64,000 nt of DNA from Cryptomeria japonica (lineage: Eukaryota > Streptophyta > Pinopsida > Cupressales > Cupressaceae), in NCBI RefSeq assembly GCF_030272615.1, contig NC_081412.1, forward strand, positions 103,776,796-103,840,795. Direction: 5' to 3'. A model generated the notes under the pieces. The model ran no database searches. It saw only the letters and a program-made list of their open reading frames with translations, and had not been told where the DNA came from. Below are positions 24,412-34,963 of the stretch, piece after piece; position 1 is the first letter of the stretch; every line of letters begins with the position of its first letter. Both the position numbers and the translations under genes were made by a program.

Positions 24412-24673
24412 TATTAGTTGGTTGTATGTTCTGGTATTTATTCTTAATTGCTTTGGCATTTGATGTCAAAGGGGGAGAGATATCTATGGAAAAACATTAT
24501 TCTTTGGGGGAGAGATTATTCATTGAGGCAGAGACATATACTCTTTGTATTTTGGTTTTGATTTCTAGTATTGATCTATTGTGGAGATTATTGGTTTTTT
24601 TGTTTTTGGCATTATGTTTTGGCACTTGGATGTTTTTCCATCTAGTGTTGCCATCAATTCCAAAGGGGGAGAT
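24412..24673 (+). other. G1 3' untranslated region (resumes after H), two polypurine tracts
   Basis: The sequence matches the G2 tail (GCTTTGGCATTTGATGTCAA, then AAGGGGGAGAGATATC). Polypurine tracts are at 24467-24480 and 24661-24673; the second abuts the 3' LTR. Confidence 0.75.
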
Positions 24674-25734
24674 TGTTGGTATTATGGATGTGCTACGTTA
24701 GTTTTGTCATTGATGTCAACATTTATCCTTTTGGAGATCTATGGTTATGTTGAACCGACACATTATGCTCATCAGCAAGGTCAATGACTTATGCACAGTC
24801 ATTGGTATATGGTCATCGATAGGTTATATGGTTCACTGACATAGGTGATGACTTGTTATCATCTGGAGATCACTTCATTATGTCAAATATATGGTTTGGA
24901 TACTTGGTTTTATTATTTTGGATATTGATCTAATCGGGTTGACCTATTTGTTGTTAACGATAGATTGGTCTAGGTTATGGACCGGTATGCGTTATCTATT
25001 CCAGATCAGCATGACACATTATGGAGATGATTTATTGATTAGATATTGTTGTAAATATATTGAGATGACATGATGCATCGCATCAAGACTTATTTGTAAT
25101 TGATCTAATTATAATATTCTTAGTGAGCCGACCTACACATTTGGTCTTAGGTTTTGTATATATGTAAGATCTCATTTGTGAGATGAGATATAGGGTATGG
25201 TATTGTAACATGGTATGTGTGAATATTGAAGATCGTATGAGAAGACCATAGAGAAGGTTCAAGGAAGGTTTGAAGGTGTTTATTAGAGCTTAACCGGTAG
25301 TGAATCTAGCATTGGAGATGCTATTTTGAGCATTATATTAATCTAGGATTTAACCATCCTACTATAGTCATTGCGACTCCCATTTGAGCAGTGTGCTCGA
25401 GGTGGATGGCCATTCAGCATGTGCAGACCCCATTTGTATACACATACTATTTGTAGTGGTATCATCTAATTGTGGGTAAGGTTTCCCACCATGGTTTTTC
25501 CCCTTACAGAGTTTCCACGTCAAAATGTTTGTGTTATATGTTGTGGATGTTGTTTCTCTTTCTGTTTCATGCATTAAGTTTCACTAGTATTGATATTAAC
25601 TGCTAATCTATTAATCGACATTAAGTTTGGTTTACTGGTATTAAATATTAAGTTTGATTAAGTTATAATTGGGTTAAAATTCATTAACAACTGATTCAAC
25701 CCCCCCCTCTTAGTTTTCCTTACAGTTCCTAACA
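24674..25734 (+). repeat. 3' LTR of G1
   Basis: It starts TGTTGGTATTATGG and ends TTCCTAACA, and pairs with 10355-11424. It is followed by the target copy CTATT. Confidence 0.93.
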
Positions 25735-25739
25735 CTATT

Positions 25740-26678
25740 GATAGTGAGGCAGTTGAGACCTTGTAGCCATATCATTGAGTTTTGAGGTAGTTAGACCATA
25801 GCCAAGGAAGTGATGTTGTCAAGGAAGTACGTGCTATGGAAAATATCATTGATATAATGGATACAAAACTAGAGATGATGAGATCAATGAGAGACTAATT
25901 ATATGATGTAGAAGAAGATAGACAAAGAGGACTAAAGCCTATACTAGAGGGCAAAAGTGATGATGAGTTATAATAGAAGAAAATTGAAGACAATTTTGGA
26001 TAAGAGGAAGAATAATTAGAACGAATAAATACGATCAAAGCTATTTCAAATATCAATAAAATAACTAGAATTAAAATTAAAAAATATATGGGAAACCTAA
26101 ACCCTAAGGAATTGGTTGACTAGATAAATGATATGGAGGAATACTTTGAATATGAAAAAATTTAAAATCTAGAAAGAGAGAGATCTATTAAAAATAAGTT
26201 GAAAGGTCATGCTAGTTTATGGTGGAAACAAGTCCAATTGGATAGGAGTAGGAGAGGAAAGGAGAAAAACACAAAATGGCATAGGATGGTGACAAAATTG
26301 AAGAATCAATTCATACCTACTAATAATGATATTGAATTGCTGAAGAGACTACAAAACCTAAGAAAAAACCTGAGAAATATATGAAAGCTTACACAAAAGA
26401 ATTCTACAAAATGATCATTAGGGTTGGACATAGTGAAGAAAGTAAAGAGAAGTTTATGCAATACATCAATGGACTAAGAACAAATATTCAAGAAGAATTG
26501 AGTTTGGTCAGGATAACAATAGTTGAAGAAGCATACTAGTTTGCACTTAAGGTGTCTGAACAAGAAGTTTGAGCAAATACAAAAATTTGGAAAAGGAAGA
26601 TTTCAGAGAGGCAAAATGAAATCTAGATAAGGGAGATCTTATGCCCTAATATAGTGAAATGAAAGATGACAATTCATA
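25740..26678 (+). pseudogene. E1 gag, first part, decayed
   Basis: This is a decayed Ty3/gypsy-type Gag. The best-kept stretch is KGHASLWWKQVQLDRSRRGK near 26202, typical of the retrotransposon gag domain. Upstream is a leader-like region with MENIIDIMDTKLEMM. Several stops interrupt it, for example before 26199 and at 26382. The frame continues into 32781 on the far side of F. E2 carries the same domain at 34116-34376 (KGHASLWWDHLQVDRQRRGK), so the two come from one family. Confidence 0.72.
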
Positions 26679-27572
26679 TGTTGGCATTATACACTCAGAT
26701 GAGAATGGTTGATGTTGTCATTGATGGCAACTAACTAGTAACAAGGTTTCACAGGTTCTACCAGCAATAGACTTCACCTATCGACACCGACAATCACTAC
26801 AAGGGTTAATCACACCGACATCCGTCTACACCGGCCGCTCATTATACCAGCAGTCCAAGCTGACTTGGAAATAATATTTTTTATGCGAAATGTATTGTAA
26901 TATAATATTATATTTGTATGGCTGACATGATGTATTGTAAAGACTCATATATGTATGAGATATGTAGGTCATTTGTAAGTAAGAAAGTATGTATGTAGGT
27001 ATGTATGTAAGTGGTATATGAGAGCAAATAATTGTATATGAATTTTGATGTATTTATTTTAAGAGCAAATAAGAAGCAGAGCAGAGCAAAGACTATTTAC
27101 TAGCAAGGTTTTGGCAGAGGTATCAGACAAAGCTTAAACTAGTACCGAATCCAACATTGCAGATGCTATTTTGAAGCAGTAATTGTTATTGGATTTAATT
27201 ATCCAATTGTGTAGTCAGTGGGACTCCATTTTGTTGTTGATTAGTGAGCTCTAGGCAGTTGGTCTTCCTACATGTGCAGGCCCCTATTGTACTAAGTAAT
27301 ATTTATTCATATTGGCTAGTGAGTAAATATTGTGGGTCACAAGTTACACCAAGGTTTTTCCCTTACCGGGTTTCCTCACCAAAAATATATGTGTTATGGT
27401 GTGCATTGATGCTTATTCTTTTGTTTCTCTTTACTGCATTATTATTTGCTTATCAGTATATTAATTTCAGTTATAAAGTTGTAGATAAGTTAAAATATTT
27501 CATCTACCGGTTAGACATTGATTCACTCCCCCACCCCTCTCAGTGTCTTTGGGACTAACCAAGTATCTAACA
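26679..27572 (+). repeat. 5' LTR of F
   Basis: It starts TGTTGGCATTATACAC and ends AAGTATCTAACA. It contains a short GTATGTAGGTATGTATGTAA run near 26990 and the R/U5 block GGTTTTTCCCTTACCGGGTTTCC near 27351-27399, shared in outline with G and B. Confidence 0.9.
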
Positions 27573-27574
27573 AT

Positions 27575-27586
27575 TGGTATCAGAGT
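27575..27586 (+). other. primer binding site of F
   Basis: TGGTATCAGAGT lies two bases after the LTR and matches the initiator tRNA-Met 3' end except for its last base. Confidence 0.87.
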
Positions 27587-27642
27587 CTCATCCTCTATTT
27601 GCAGAAGCCTAACAACTTGAGGAAGATTCTAAAACCGGTACC

Positions 27643-28691
27643 AATGGAAAGTTTGAGACAATAGTTGGAAGGAGATCATGAAGATTTTGATGTCAAAAGA
27701 ATGAAGATTATCAAACTAGAAGATGAACTCAGATCTGCTCGGGAATTCATCAAAGAACTTCAAGATAACTTGGTTATAGAAAAGACTGCAAAACCAAGAT
27801 GTTGAAGAAAAAGAAACTCTCAAAGATATTATAGAGAAACTAAGACAAGAGAACAATAACATGAGGAATGAGATGCAAGTTTTAGCCATGAGACTATGTA
27901 AGGATATTGAAGATAGAAAGAGGAATGAGGAAGATTTGGCTAGAAGACTTAATGAAAGATCAGACTAATCTGTAAGGCTTGGTTATGAAAATGATATGCT
28001 TAAAACAGATTTGATTCACATGCAACATGACAAAGAGGAACTTATGTGACAAGTTAGTACTTTGGAAAGTGAGTTGGTCACTGCAAATGAATACAAAGAC
28101 AAATTCAAGAAGAGTTCAGACAAGCTTGATGATATGTTGAAAAGTCAAAAACCTAATGGAGAAACAATTGGACTTGGATTTGAACATGGAGAAAGTTTTG
28201 GAAATGCAAACAATCATGATCATAGCAAACTGGTAAGGCAACCTAATGCTTATAAATTCAATGGCAAATGCTTTAATTGCAACAAATTTGGTCATAGAGA
28301 AAATCAATGCAGATTTAGGAATAATTAGAATGCAAACTTACCCACCGGTCAATGTTCCAAATGCAATAAAAATTGTCATAACTCAGACAATTATAGAATG
28401 AAGGTGAAATGCTATGTCTATGGTAGATTTGGACATCTATCTAATCAATACAGAACTCAAACCAGTCAAGGTTATGGAAAAACTATTCAAAGAAACCATG
28501 TAACCTGTTATACATGCAACAAGATTGGGCATATTGCAATATTTTGCAAAAGAAAGAATGTACCGACAAACAACAGAGGATCTAATGACAAAGGCAAAGA
28601 AAAGGTGAATGAAATCAAGCAAGAATTCACTAAACAATGGGTCAATAAGAGAGATCATATAAAGGATGATTGTGTCTCTACATCAAAAAAA
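27643..28691 (+). pseudogene. F Gag-like protein: coiled coil plus four zinc-knuckle modules
   Basis: The N-terminal half is heptad-like and highly charged (KLEDELRSAREFIKELQDNL near 27708), broken by stops and frameshifts near 27800. From 28062 a better-kept frame leads into four CCHC-type modules: CFNCNKFGHRENQC near 28268, CSKCNKNCHNSDNY near 28352, CYVYGRFGHLSNQY near 28410 and CYTCNKIGHIAIFC near 28507. The first and last keep all four ligands; the middle two have lost some. No standard copia or gypsy capsid domain was recognised, so 'Gag-like' rests on position after the primer site and on the knuckles. B has the same arrangement at 38300-39500. Confidence 0.75.
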
Positions 28692-29047
28692 TAGAGCATT
28701 CCTGTACCAGTAGGAAATTCTTCATCTAACTAAGGAATAATCCTTAGGGATAAGGAAACTAATTGAAGATCATGCATTTACCCTCAGTTAGTTGTAAGAA
28801 GTCATATTTCTTCTTTACCGACACATATGTTGAGTATTCACTTCACCGACGAAGCATTTATTGTAGTGGTAAGTTAACTTTTTGGTTATAAAGCACTTGA
28901 CTTTCTCATTTTGACTCACCAAGAATTCAAGCATTTGAAGAGCGTGAAAGTTGAGAACCAACATTCTAGAGGCAAAGCAGCAAAGGTTTTTCAGGGCATC
29001 CAAGGTTTTCACTTGCATTCGACAATAAAAGGTATTTATCTTATGAA
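28692..29047 (+). other. F inter-ORF segment
   Basis: Non-coding stretch between the Gag-like ORF and ORF2. It holds a possible splice acceptor (GGTTTTTCAG, about 28984-28993). Just before the ORF2 ATG is AAAGGTATTTATCTTATGAA, similar to the sequence before the B ORF2 ATG (AAGGTATTTTTC...TTATC). Confidence 0.45.
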
Positions 29048-31373
29048 ATGGCTTCTTCATCCTTTGTTCCTGCATTCATTGCAAACCCTACTATTGTGGA
29101 AAATATCAAGCGTCCTAGACCTATCTTCAAGATAATCCCTAAGATAGCAAAGTTGGATGACTCCATTGGTGTATTTTCAAAAATTTCGAAGGGAGTCGCA
29201 TTTGCTGAAGACCTTAGGGCATACATTCACTGTAACATAGAAGATTTAGGGTCTAGGGATTTAAAGAACATGTTCATGAATGTTATCACTAACAAACAAG
29301 GTATAGTCAAACTAGAACACAAGGTTTTTGAAGATTTAGGGTTCATTAACATCTGTCACATGCCTAAATTTTTAGATGAGATTGTCCTTTATGTTCTTAG
29401 CAGAGTACATGGTGAATTTTTGTGGCTAGACTCAATTTTCAAGATCACTAAGGAAGCAATTAAGGTTGTTATTGGTTTACCTTCCATTGACACTAGGCTT
29501 GATAAGAGAAAGAAGATTCCAAAAAAAGAGGTTATGAACTTAACCGGTGCAACATCAAATAATAAATCACTTAGGGTTAGTGATGTAACCGATAACAATG
29601 TTAAATATGCAAGTATGGTTATTGGATACAAAATTGCTCATACTAATAGGTTGAATTCTATTTCAAGATTATGCATTCATAGTGCCTATGAGATTATTAT
29701 GAACAATGCTAAAATTGACATCTATGAATGGCTAAAAGATTAACTGTTAGAAAATTTGGATAAAATTAAAGGTGATAAGAAGGGAACATTCAAGTTTGGG
29801 AATTTGATTGTATGCTTAATGCTATGTTTCTCAAAGGATAGTCCTAGTACTGGACACAAGGACTTTCCCTATGATATTTCTATTGGAAAACAGATTAAAG
29901 AGGCAATTACTGGCATAGGTTTGGATGGTGACAAACAGGTAAAAGAATACTTCAAGGAATTCAAGCTAAAATGAGGCAAAGGGAAAGGATTCCCCAAAGC
30001 ATTGTTGACAAATATGACAAACATATATGCTTAGTTGTAAAAAGAGATGAAGTATGGATGGAGGCAGTTAGACCTAGAACTATCTGGATAATAGAGATGG
30101 GTTATGGAGTGGACTCACACATCTTGAAATCTTGTGCCAAGATACTCCTAGATGCTCCACCGGAACTGATAGAAAAGATCTTTAGTAATGCCGAAAATAT
30201 AGAGAGTGATGTTACTATGCAAAAGAAGAGGAAGAAAAGAGACAATGTAATAAAAGATGCTTTGAAGTTTGTTGAAGTTGTTAAAAAGAGATTGCAGATC
30301 AAACATCGGATAAGTGGGATATATTCTTTGTTGAGAAAGAGCAAAGGGAAGAGAAAGATAGACAAAAATTTGATAAATCATTTACCAAAGTATATCAGAA
30401 AATAGATAAGGGTAAGAGTAAGGTTGGTAGTGTACCTGACATCATAGTTAAGGAAAACTTACCACTACTGGCACATGACACCCCACTGGTAGTAGCAGAG
30501 GCACCGACAAAAATGCAAAATGAGCTTGAAAAGATATCAGAGGAAGTAAAAGAAGATGATATTGATCCTGAGTCAGACATTCTATTCACAATGAATGTTG
30601 ACACTCAGGACATCAATATTGTATTAGACAAAGAAATTACAAAGGAGAAGAAATCTGAAGCTATAAATGTTCGAAAACCTGAATCGCCAGTCAAGATTGT
30701 TGACACTCAGCAGGATATTGAGATACTGACTGAAGTAGAAAAAGAACTAGAACAGATACAATCAGAACTGACAGAGAATAAGAATGAGAATAAGAGTGAA
30801 AATAAGGAAGAGAAAGTGGATAAAGAAGAGGTTAAGGAAACTTAATAGGTATTTGGAGAAGAGAAGAAAATTATTGCACAACCTAGCACTCCTCCCAATA
30901 CTTCTACTATAGATTACAGACCAACAAATGTTACTGATGTATTATTAGATTCCATTAAAAAAATAATAGAATGCAATGCCTTAGCATTTAAGGGTATTGA
31001 TGATTCCTTACCAATTTTGCAAATGATTGTAGTGATGTGCAAGGTTGATCACATTGTTGGGTCTATAGGTAAATTGGACACATTGTCCAAATTCATTTCT
31101 TCTAACATTCAAACTATAGATAAGATAAATGAGGAGACCATTCAGGAAAGAGTTAATAAGGAGAGGGAGGAATTATTTAACAAAACAATAAAGGAGTGTA
31201 TAGGACAGATTGATTCATTGTTACCTACACTGAATTCCACAATTTTGGAATACAAGGAATTGTACCAGGAAGCCTACAAACCTCACCATCCAATAGAAGA
31301 TATTGATGAGAAAATAAGGAAAACACAGAAAGAGATTGATGACATTGCTGACAATATGATTGGTTCTTCATAA
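29048..31373 (+). pseudogene. F ORF2, unknown protein conserved with B ORF2
   Basis: I do not recognise this protein. Starting at ATG 29048 it has an N-terminal domain of about 230 residues (CNIEDLGSRDLKN near 29230, SRVHGEFLWLDS near 29398, KVVIGLP near 29463, YASMVIGYK near 29607). A second conserved block follows (VKEYFKEFK near 29939, IVDKYDKHI near 30001). Next come a Lys/Arg-rich stretch, an acidic Glu/Lys linker (30500-30845) and a C-terminal helical part (31017-31370). B ORF2 shows the same order with matching motifs (IEDLGS, VIGY, NKYFDEF, IVKKYEEDI). A stop at 29741 and a frame change near 29970 break it, as do stops near 30402 and 30843. Possible roles are an accessory packaging protein or a domesticated plant mobile-type domain; neither is shown by the sequence. 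Confidence 0.7.
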
Positions 31374-31885
31374 CTCACATTAGTTTTGGATCAAGAGATG
31401 GCTATTTATGAAGAGAAGATTGAGAAATTGGAAAGAGAGAAAGCAAGGTTGAAGATGAAAACCTGGGAGTTAAGAACAAACTTGGTCCTAGATTGGATAA
31501 TTTGTTAACACACCAGAATGAGCTATCTACGAAAACTATTCAAGGGAACAGATCACCAGAGAAATATATGCATTATCTCACTAGGATGATTCGATAGACA
31601 GAGACTGTAATTTTTGACAATACAAAGTTTTTGCAAAGTCTTAACTTGGTTTTGGCAGACATTTTTTCAGATTGTACATAACTGGCTACAAGGTTCAAAG
31701 TAATTTTTGAATTTTTTTTTGACATCCTTTTTCATTGATGTCAAAGGGGGAGTGGTGTAATGAGAAAAATATATAGAAGGAGATCACTTGCTCAGGGGAA
31801 GCACTCTTAGTTTTTGGACTTCAAATTTTGGATATCAGTTTTGATTTTTCTCATGAGTATTGCCATCAATGCCAAAGAAGGAGAT
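31374..31885 (+). other. F 3' untranslated region with two polypurine tracts
   Basis: After ORF2 decays, a first tract (TCAAAGGGGGAG) stands at 31741-31752 and a second, partly decayed one (CCAAAGAAGGAGAT) at 31872-31885, next to the LTR. Confidence 0.7.
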
Positions 31886-32775
31886 TGCTGGCATTATACA
31901 CTTAGATGAGAATGGTTGATGTTGTCATTGATGGAAATCAACTGGTAACAAGGTTTCATAGGTTCTACCGACAACAGACCTCACCTACAAGCACCGACAG
32001 TCACTACAAGGGTTATTCACTTTGGCATCCATCTACATCGGCAACAGATTATACCGACAGTCCAAGCTGACTTGGAAATAATATTGTTTATGTGAAATGT
32101 ATTGTATTGTAATATTATACTTGTATGGCCGACATGATGTATTGTAAAGACTCATATATGTATGATATTTGTAGGTCATTTGTAAGTAAGAAAGTATGTA
32201 TGTAGGTATGTATGTAAGCAGTATATGAGAGCGAATAATTGTATATGCATTTTGATGTATTTATTTTAACAGCAAATAAGAAGCAGAGCAGAGAAAAGAC
32301 TATTTACCAGCAAGGTTTTGGAAGAGGTATCAGACAGAGCTTAAATTGGTACTAAATCTAGCATTGTAGATGCTATTTTGAAGTAGTACATTGTTATTGA
32401 ATTTAACCATCCAATTGTGTAGTCAGTGGGGCTCCATTTTGTTGTTGAGAAGTGAGCTCTAGGCAGTTGGCCTTCCTGCATGTGCAAGCCCCTATTGTAC
32501 TATGTAATATTTATTCATATTGGCTAGTGAGTAAATATTGTGGGTCACAAATCCCATCGAGGTTTTTCCCTTACCGGGCACCCTCACCAAAAATATTTGT
32601 GTTATGGTGTGCATTGATGCTTATTCTTTTGTTTCTCTTTACTGCATTATTATTTGCCTACCGGTATATTTTTTTCAGTTATAAAGCTGCAAATAAGTTT
32701 AAATATTTCATCTACCAGTTAGACATTGATTCACCCCCCCTCTCAGTGTCTTTGGGACTAACCAAGTATCTAACA
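31886..32775 (+). repeat. 3' LTR of F
   Basis: It starts TGCTGGCATTATACAC (T-to-C against the 5' copy) and ends AAGTATCTAACA. It pairs with 26679-27572. Confidence 0.9.
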
Positions 32776-33019
32776 TTGTATTGTAGAGGACCAAATGATA
32801 GAGATTGTCACTATAGTGATAAAGGAGGCTATAATTCCTTTTACAATTATGGATACTAGAGGGATGGAAGTAGTTTAGAGAAGAGGCCATTTAGAGGAAC
32901 CTATTTTAAGTGTGGAGGTGAAGGACATCAAGCATTTGAGTGTCATCAAGGGAGTATTAGCAAGAGAACTTAAAACAACATAAGATTACCATATGTGGAG
33001 GAAGAGCTAGTTGGATTTA
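32776..33019 (+). pseudogene. E1 gag, second part with CCHC knuckle
   Basis: Continuation of the E1 gag after F. It encodes FRGTYFKCGGEGHQAFEC near 32890, a single intact CCHC zinc knuckle whose E2 counterpart lies near 34873. A stop stands at 32858. The sequence ends where the E2 LTR begins. Confidence 0.72.
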
Positions 33020-33785
33020 TGATGCAGGACCATCCCCAATTCACAACAATCTTGCATCAACCATAAACATTTTCCTTTTTGTTTTGTTTGCAGTTTCAGT
33101 TTTCTTTCTGTGTGTCTCGGTTTTGGCTCACTAGATCCTGTGGAGTTGGATTCTACTTGAAAACTTGATCATATTTCTTTCTTTCAAACCACATCTCTTT
33201 TGGATCATTTTCCGACAAGATATCGCTATCGGTTTCCATGACAGTTTCTTGTTACCGGTTGCTTGAGACCTATTCTAGTGATCTACCAGAACGCATTCCA
33301 AAGCTTGCAGAGCCTTGAGCATTGATCTCGATGTTTCTTGGCGTGTGGCCGACCTTCTTCATTTCATCCTTTGGATTTTTTAGAGGAATCTCTTGGCAGA
33401 GGCCGACCTTGTTCATTTTGCACTTGAGGTCTTATTCATTGGGTTTTGATCCCTTTTGGGCTGACTGGACCCTTTGGATTGATATATATATTTGTAATCA
33501 TGCTTTAGAATGTAAGCAATTAGAATCAATCTGAGTATTAGATAGATAGACTATGCCTAGAAGCTAGATCTTTCGATTCAATGTCCCGGTTGTGACCTAT
33601 TCTACCAGGCCTATGTGTTGGTATGTTGTAACCTAGTTATTACAGGTTGGATGTAATCAGATTTCATACAATAAAACTATTTGCTCTGCATTGCCTCCAT
33701 CATATTTGTGTTTCTGTTGTGTTTACTCTTGCTGATTGGTCCAAATTGATCTCTTTGAGGTCCCTCCTCATTGGTGACTGCTTCA
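33020..33785 (+). repeat. 5' LTR of E2 (766 bp)
   Basis: It starts TGATGCAGGACCATCCCC and ends TGACTGCTTCA. Only the first 55 bases or so and the end align well with the E1 LTR. Confidence 0.68.
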
Positions 33786-33787
33786 AG

Positions 33788-33799
33788 TGGTATCAGAGA
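33788..33799 (+). other. primer binding site of E2
   Basis: TGGTATCAGAGA lies two bases after the LTR and is of the initiator tRNA-Met type. Confidence 0.8.
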
Positions 33800-33889
33800 A
33801 AAGTTTCATTCTGGAGGTTGTGTGTCCTGAATTTTTTTGTAGGGTGGCGAATTGCAGATCCGACCTGTGATTGCAAAGGACTAGTGTGA

Positions 33890-34963
33890 ATCATTGTTGC
33901 GAAGAGGAACTAGGAATGGTGTTGCGCGTGGGAATGCAGACCCTGCTATGATGGAGATGTTGTGAGGAATAGCAGCCTGATTAGAAGCCATGGAGACAAC
34001 CCAGAGAAGAGGCTGACATATTAAAGATGTAAGCGAAGATGAAGGAGAGGAAGCCTCGATAGAACAAGTGAACCTACTGACAGTTGATCCGGACAAAGAA
34101 AGGTTTTAAAGGGTTTTGAGTAGGATGAACACTAAACCTCATTTTACCCCACCCGAATATGATGGGAAGTTAGATTCAGATGAATTGTTGGATTGGATCT
34201 CAGAGATGGAGAAGTATTTTGATTTTGAAAACACTACAAAAGAGAGGAAGGTGAAATATGCCTGTACCTGGTTAAAAGGTCATGCATCTCTTTGGTGGGA
34301 CCATTTGCAAGTTGATAGACAAAGAAGAGGTAAAGAGAAGATTAATACATGGGATCAGATGATTTCTAAGTTGAAATAAAAGTTTGTCCCGATGAATTAT
34401 TAAGTGGATTTGTTTTGGAAGTTACAAAATTTGAGACAAAAGGAATCTAGTGTGAAGGAGTACACTGAAGCATTTTACAAGTTGAACATCAGATCTAGAC
34501 ATATTGATGATGAAGTTGAACAAATTGCAAAATATTTGAATGGATTGCGGATGTCTATACAAGATGAACTCAGTATGATCAAATTGGAGAGTGTTGAAGA
34601 GGCTTACTAGTATGCACTAAAGGCTGAAGAGAAATTGAACAAAAGACATGAGAAAAGACATAGAGGTAGAGGTGGAAGGTTTACTGGAGGAATATTTCAA
34701 GGAGGAAGAGGATATACCAGAGGAAGAGGAACCAATACAGATCAGAACAAGGACAAGGAAGTGAGCAAAGAAGGTAATTCATATCGGAAGGATGATGGAA
34801 ATTTCTACTGAACGAGAAAACCAGATGGTTACAAGAATGAGAACTTTGGAAGACAAGACAAGATGACATTTAGAGGAACTTGCTTTAAGTGTGGAGGAGA
34901 AGGATAGCATGCATTTGAATGTAAGAAGACATAGGCTACCAGAAGAGAAGCAATGGTGGAAGA
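33890..34963 (+). pseudogene. E2 gag (Ty3/gypsy-type), decayed
   Basis: One frame runs from about 33890 (RRGTRNGVARGNADPAMMEM) through the gag domain (PPEYDGKLDSDELLDWISEM near 34149, KGHASLWWDHLQV near 34278) to VKEYTEAFYKLN near 34453. A Gly/Arg-rich stretch (GRGGRFTGG near 34670) is followed by a zinc knuckle near 34880. In this knuckle (CFKCGGEG-stop-HAFEC) the residue before His is a TAG, probably from CAG. Other stops stand at 33969, 34377 and 34608. Gag would form the particle and bind RNA. The frame stops at the D insertion. Confidence 0.8.

Larger units (their letters stand above)
10355..25734 (+). mobile_element. Ty1/copia element G1, complete but interrupted by H
   Basis: Two LTRs of about 1.06-1.07 kb (10355-11424 and 24674-25734) flank a single gag-pol frame. 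The five-base target duplication CTATT is exact at 10350-10354 and 25735-25739. The 3' untranslated part is split by H (15714-24406), flanked by its own duplication GGTTG. The LTRs differ at about six of the first 66 bases, so the insertion is old. Its gag-pol is a close relative of G2. Confidence 0.93.
26679..32775 (+). mobile_element. non-autonomous LTR element F (Gag-like ORF plus ORF2, no pol)
   Basis: LTRs at 26679-27572 (894 bp) and 31886-32775 (890 bp) flank 4.3 kb that encodes a Gag-like protein and a long ORF2. There is no protease, integrase or RT. It has a tRNA-Met primer site and two polypurine tracts. The target copies TCATA (26674-26678) and TTGTA (32776-32780) match at only three of five bases. 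Removing F plus the right copy nevertheless restores the E1 gag frame, which supports the boundaries. Its layout matches element B. Confidence 0.87.
9449..33019 (+). mobile_element. gypsy-like element E1, oldest host of the nest, interrupted by G1 and F
   Basis: E1 has a 5' LTR (9449-10246), a leader (10247-10354 and 25740-about 25800) and a gag region (about 25800-26678 and 32781-33019). G1 splits the leader (TSD CTATT). F splits gag (TSD TCATA/TTGTA), and the gag frame is continuous once F and one target copy are left out. E1 is cut at 33020 by a second element of the same superfamily (E2), so its pol and 3' LTR would lie to the right of the window. Ty3/gypsy assignment rests on the gag type (GHASLWWKQVQ) and one CCHC knuckle, not on pol, which is absent. 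Confidence 0.7.
33020..34963 (+). mobile_element. gypsy-like element E2 (5' LTR, primer site, gag), interrupted by D
   Basis: It is the same family type as E1: LTR 33020-33785, primer site, then gag to 34963, where D inserts. Its pol and 3' LTR would lie beyond the window. It sits inside E1 gag; the putative target copy ATTTA (33015-33019) cannot be paired here. Confidence 0.72.

Noticed and set aside
24426-24787. Frames over the G1 3' untranslated region
   Set aside because: The region aligns with the non-coding tail of G2 and contains the polypurine tracts; the frames are not conserved between the two copies.
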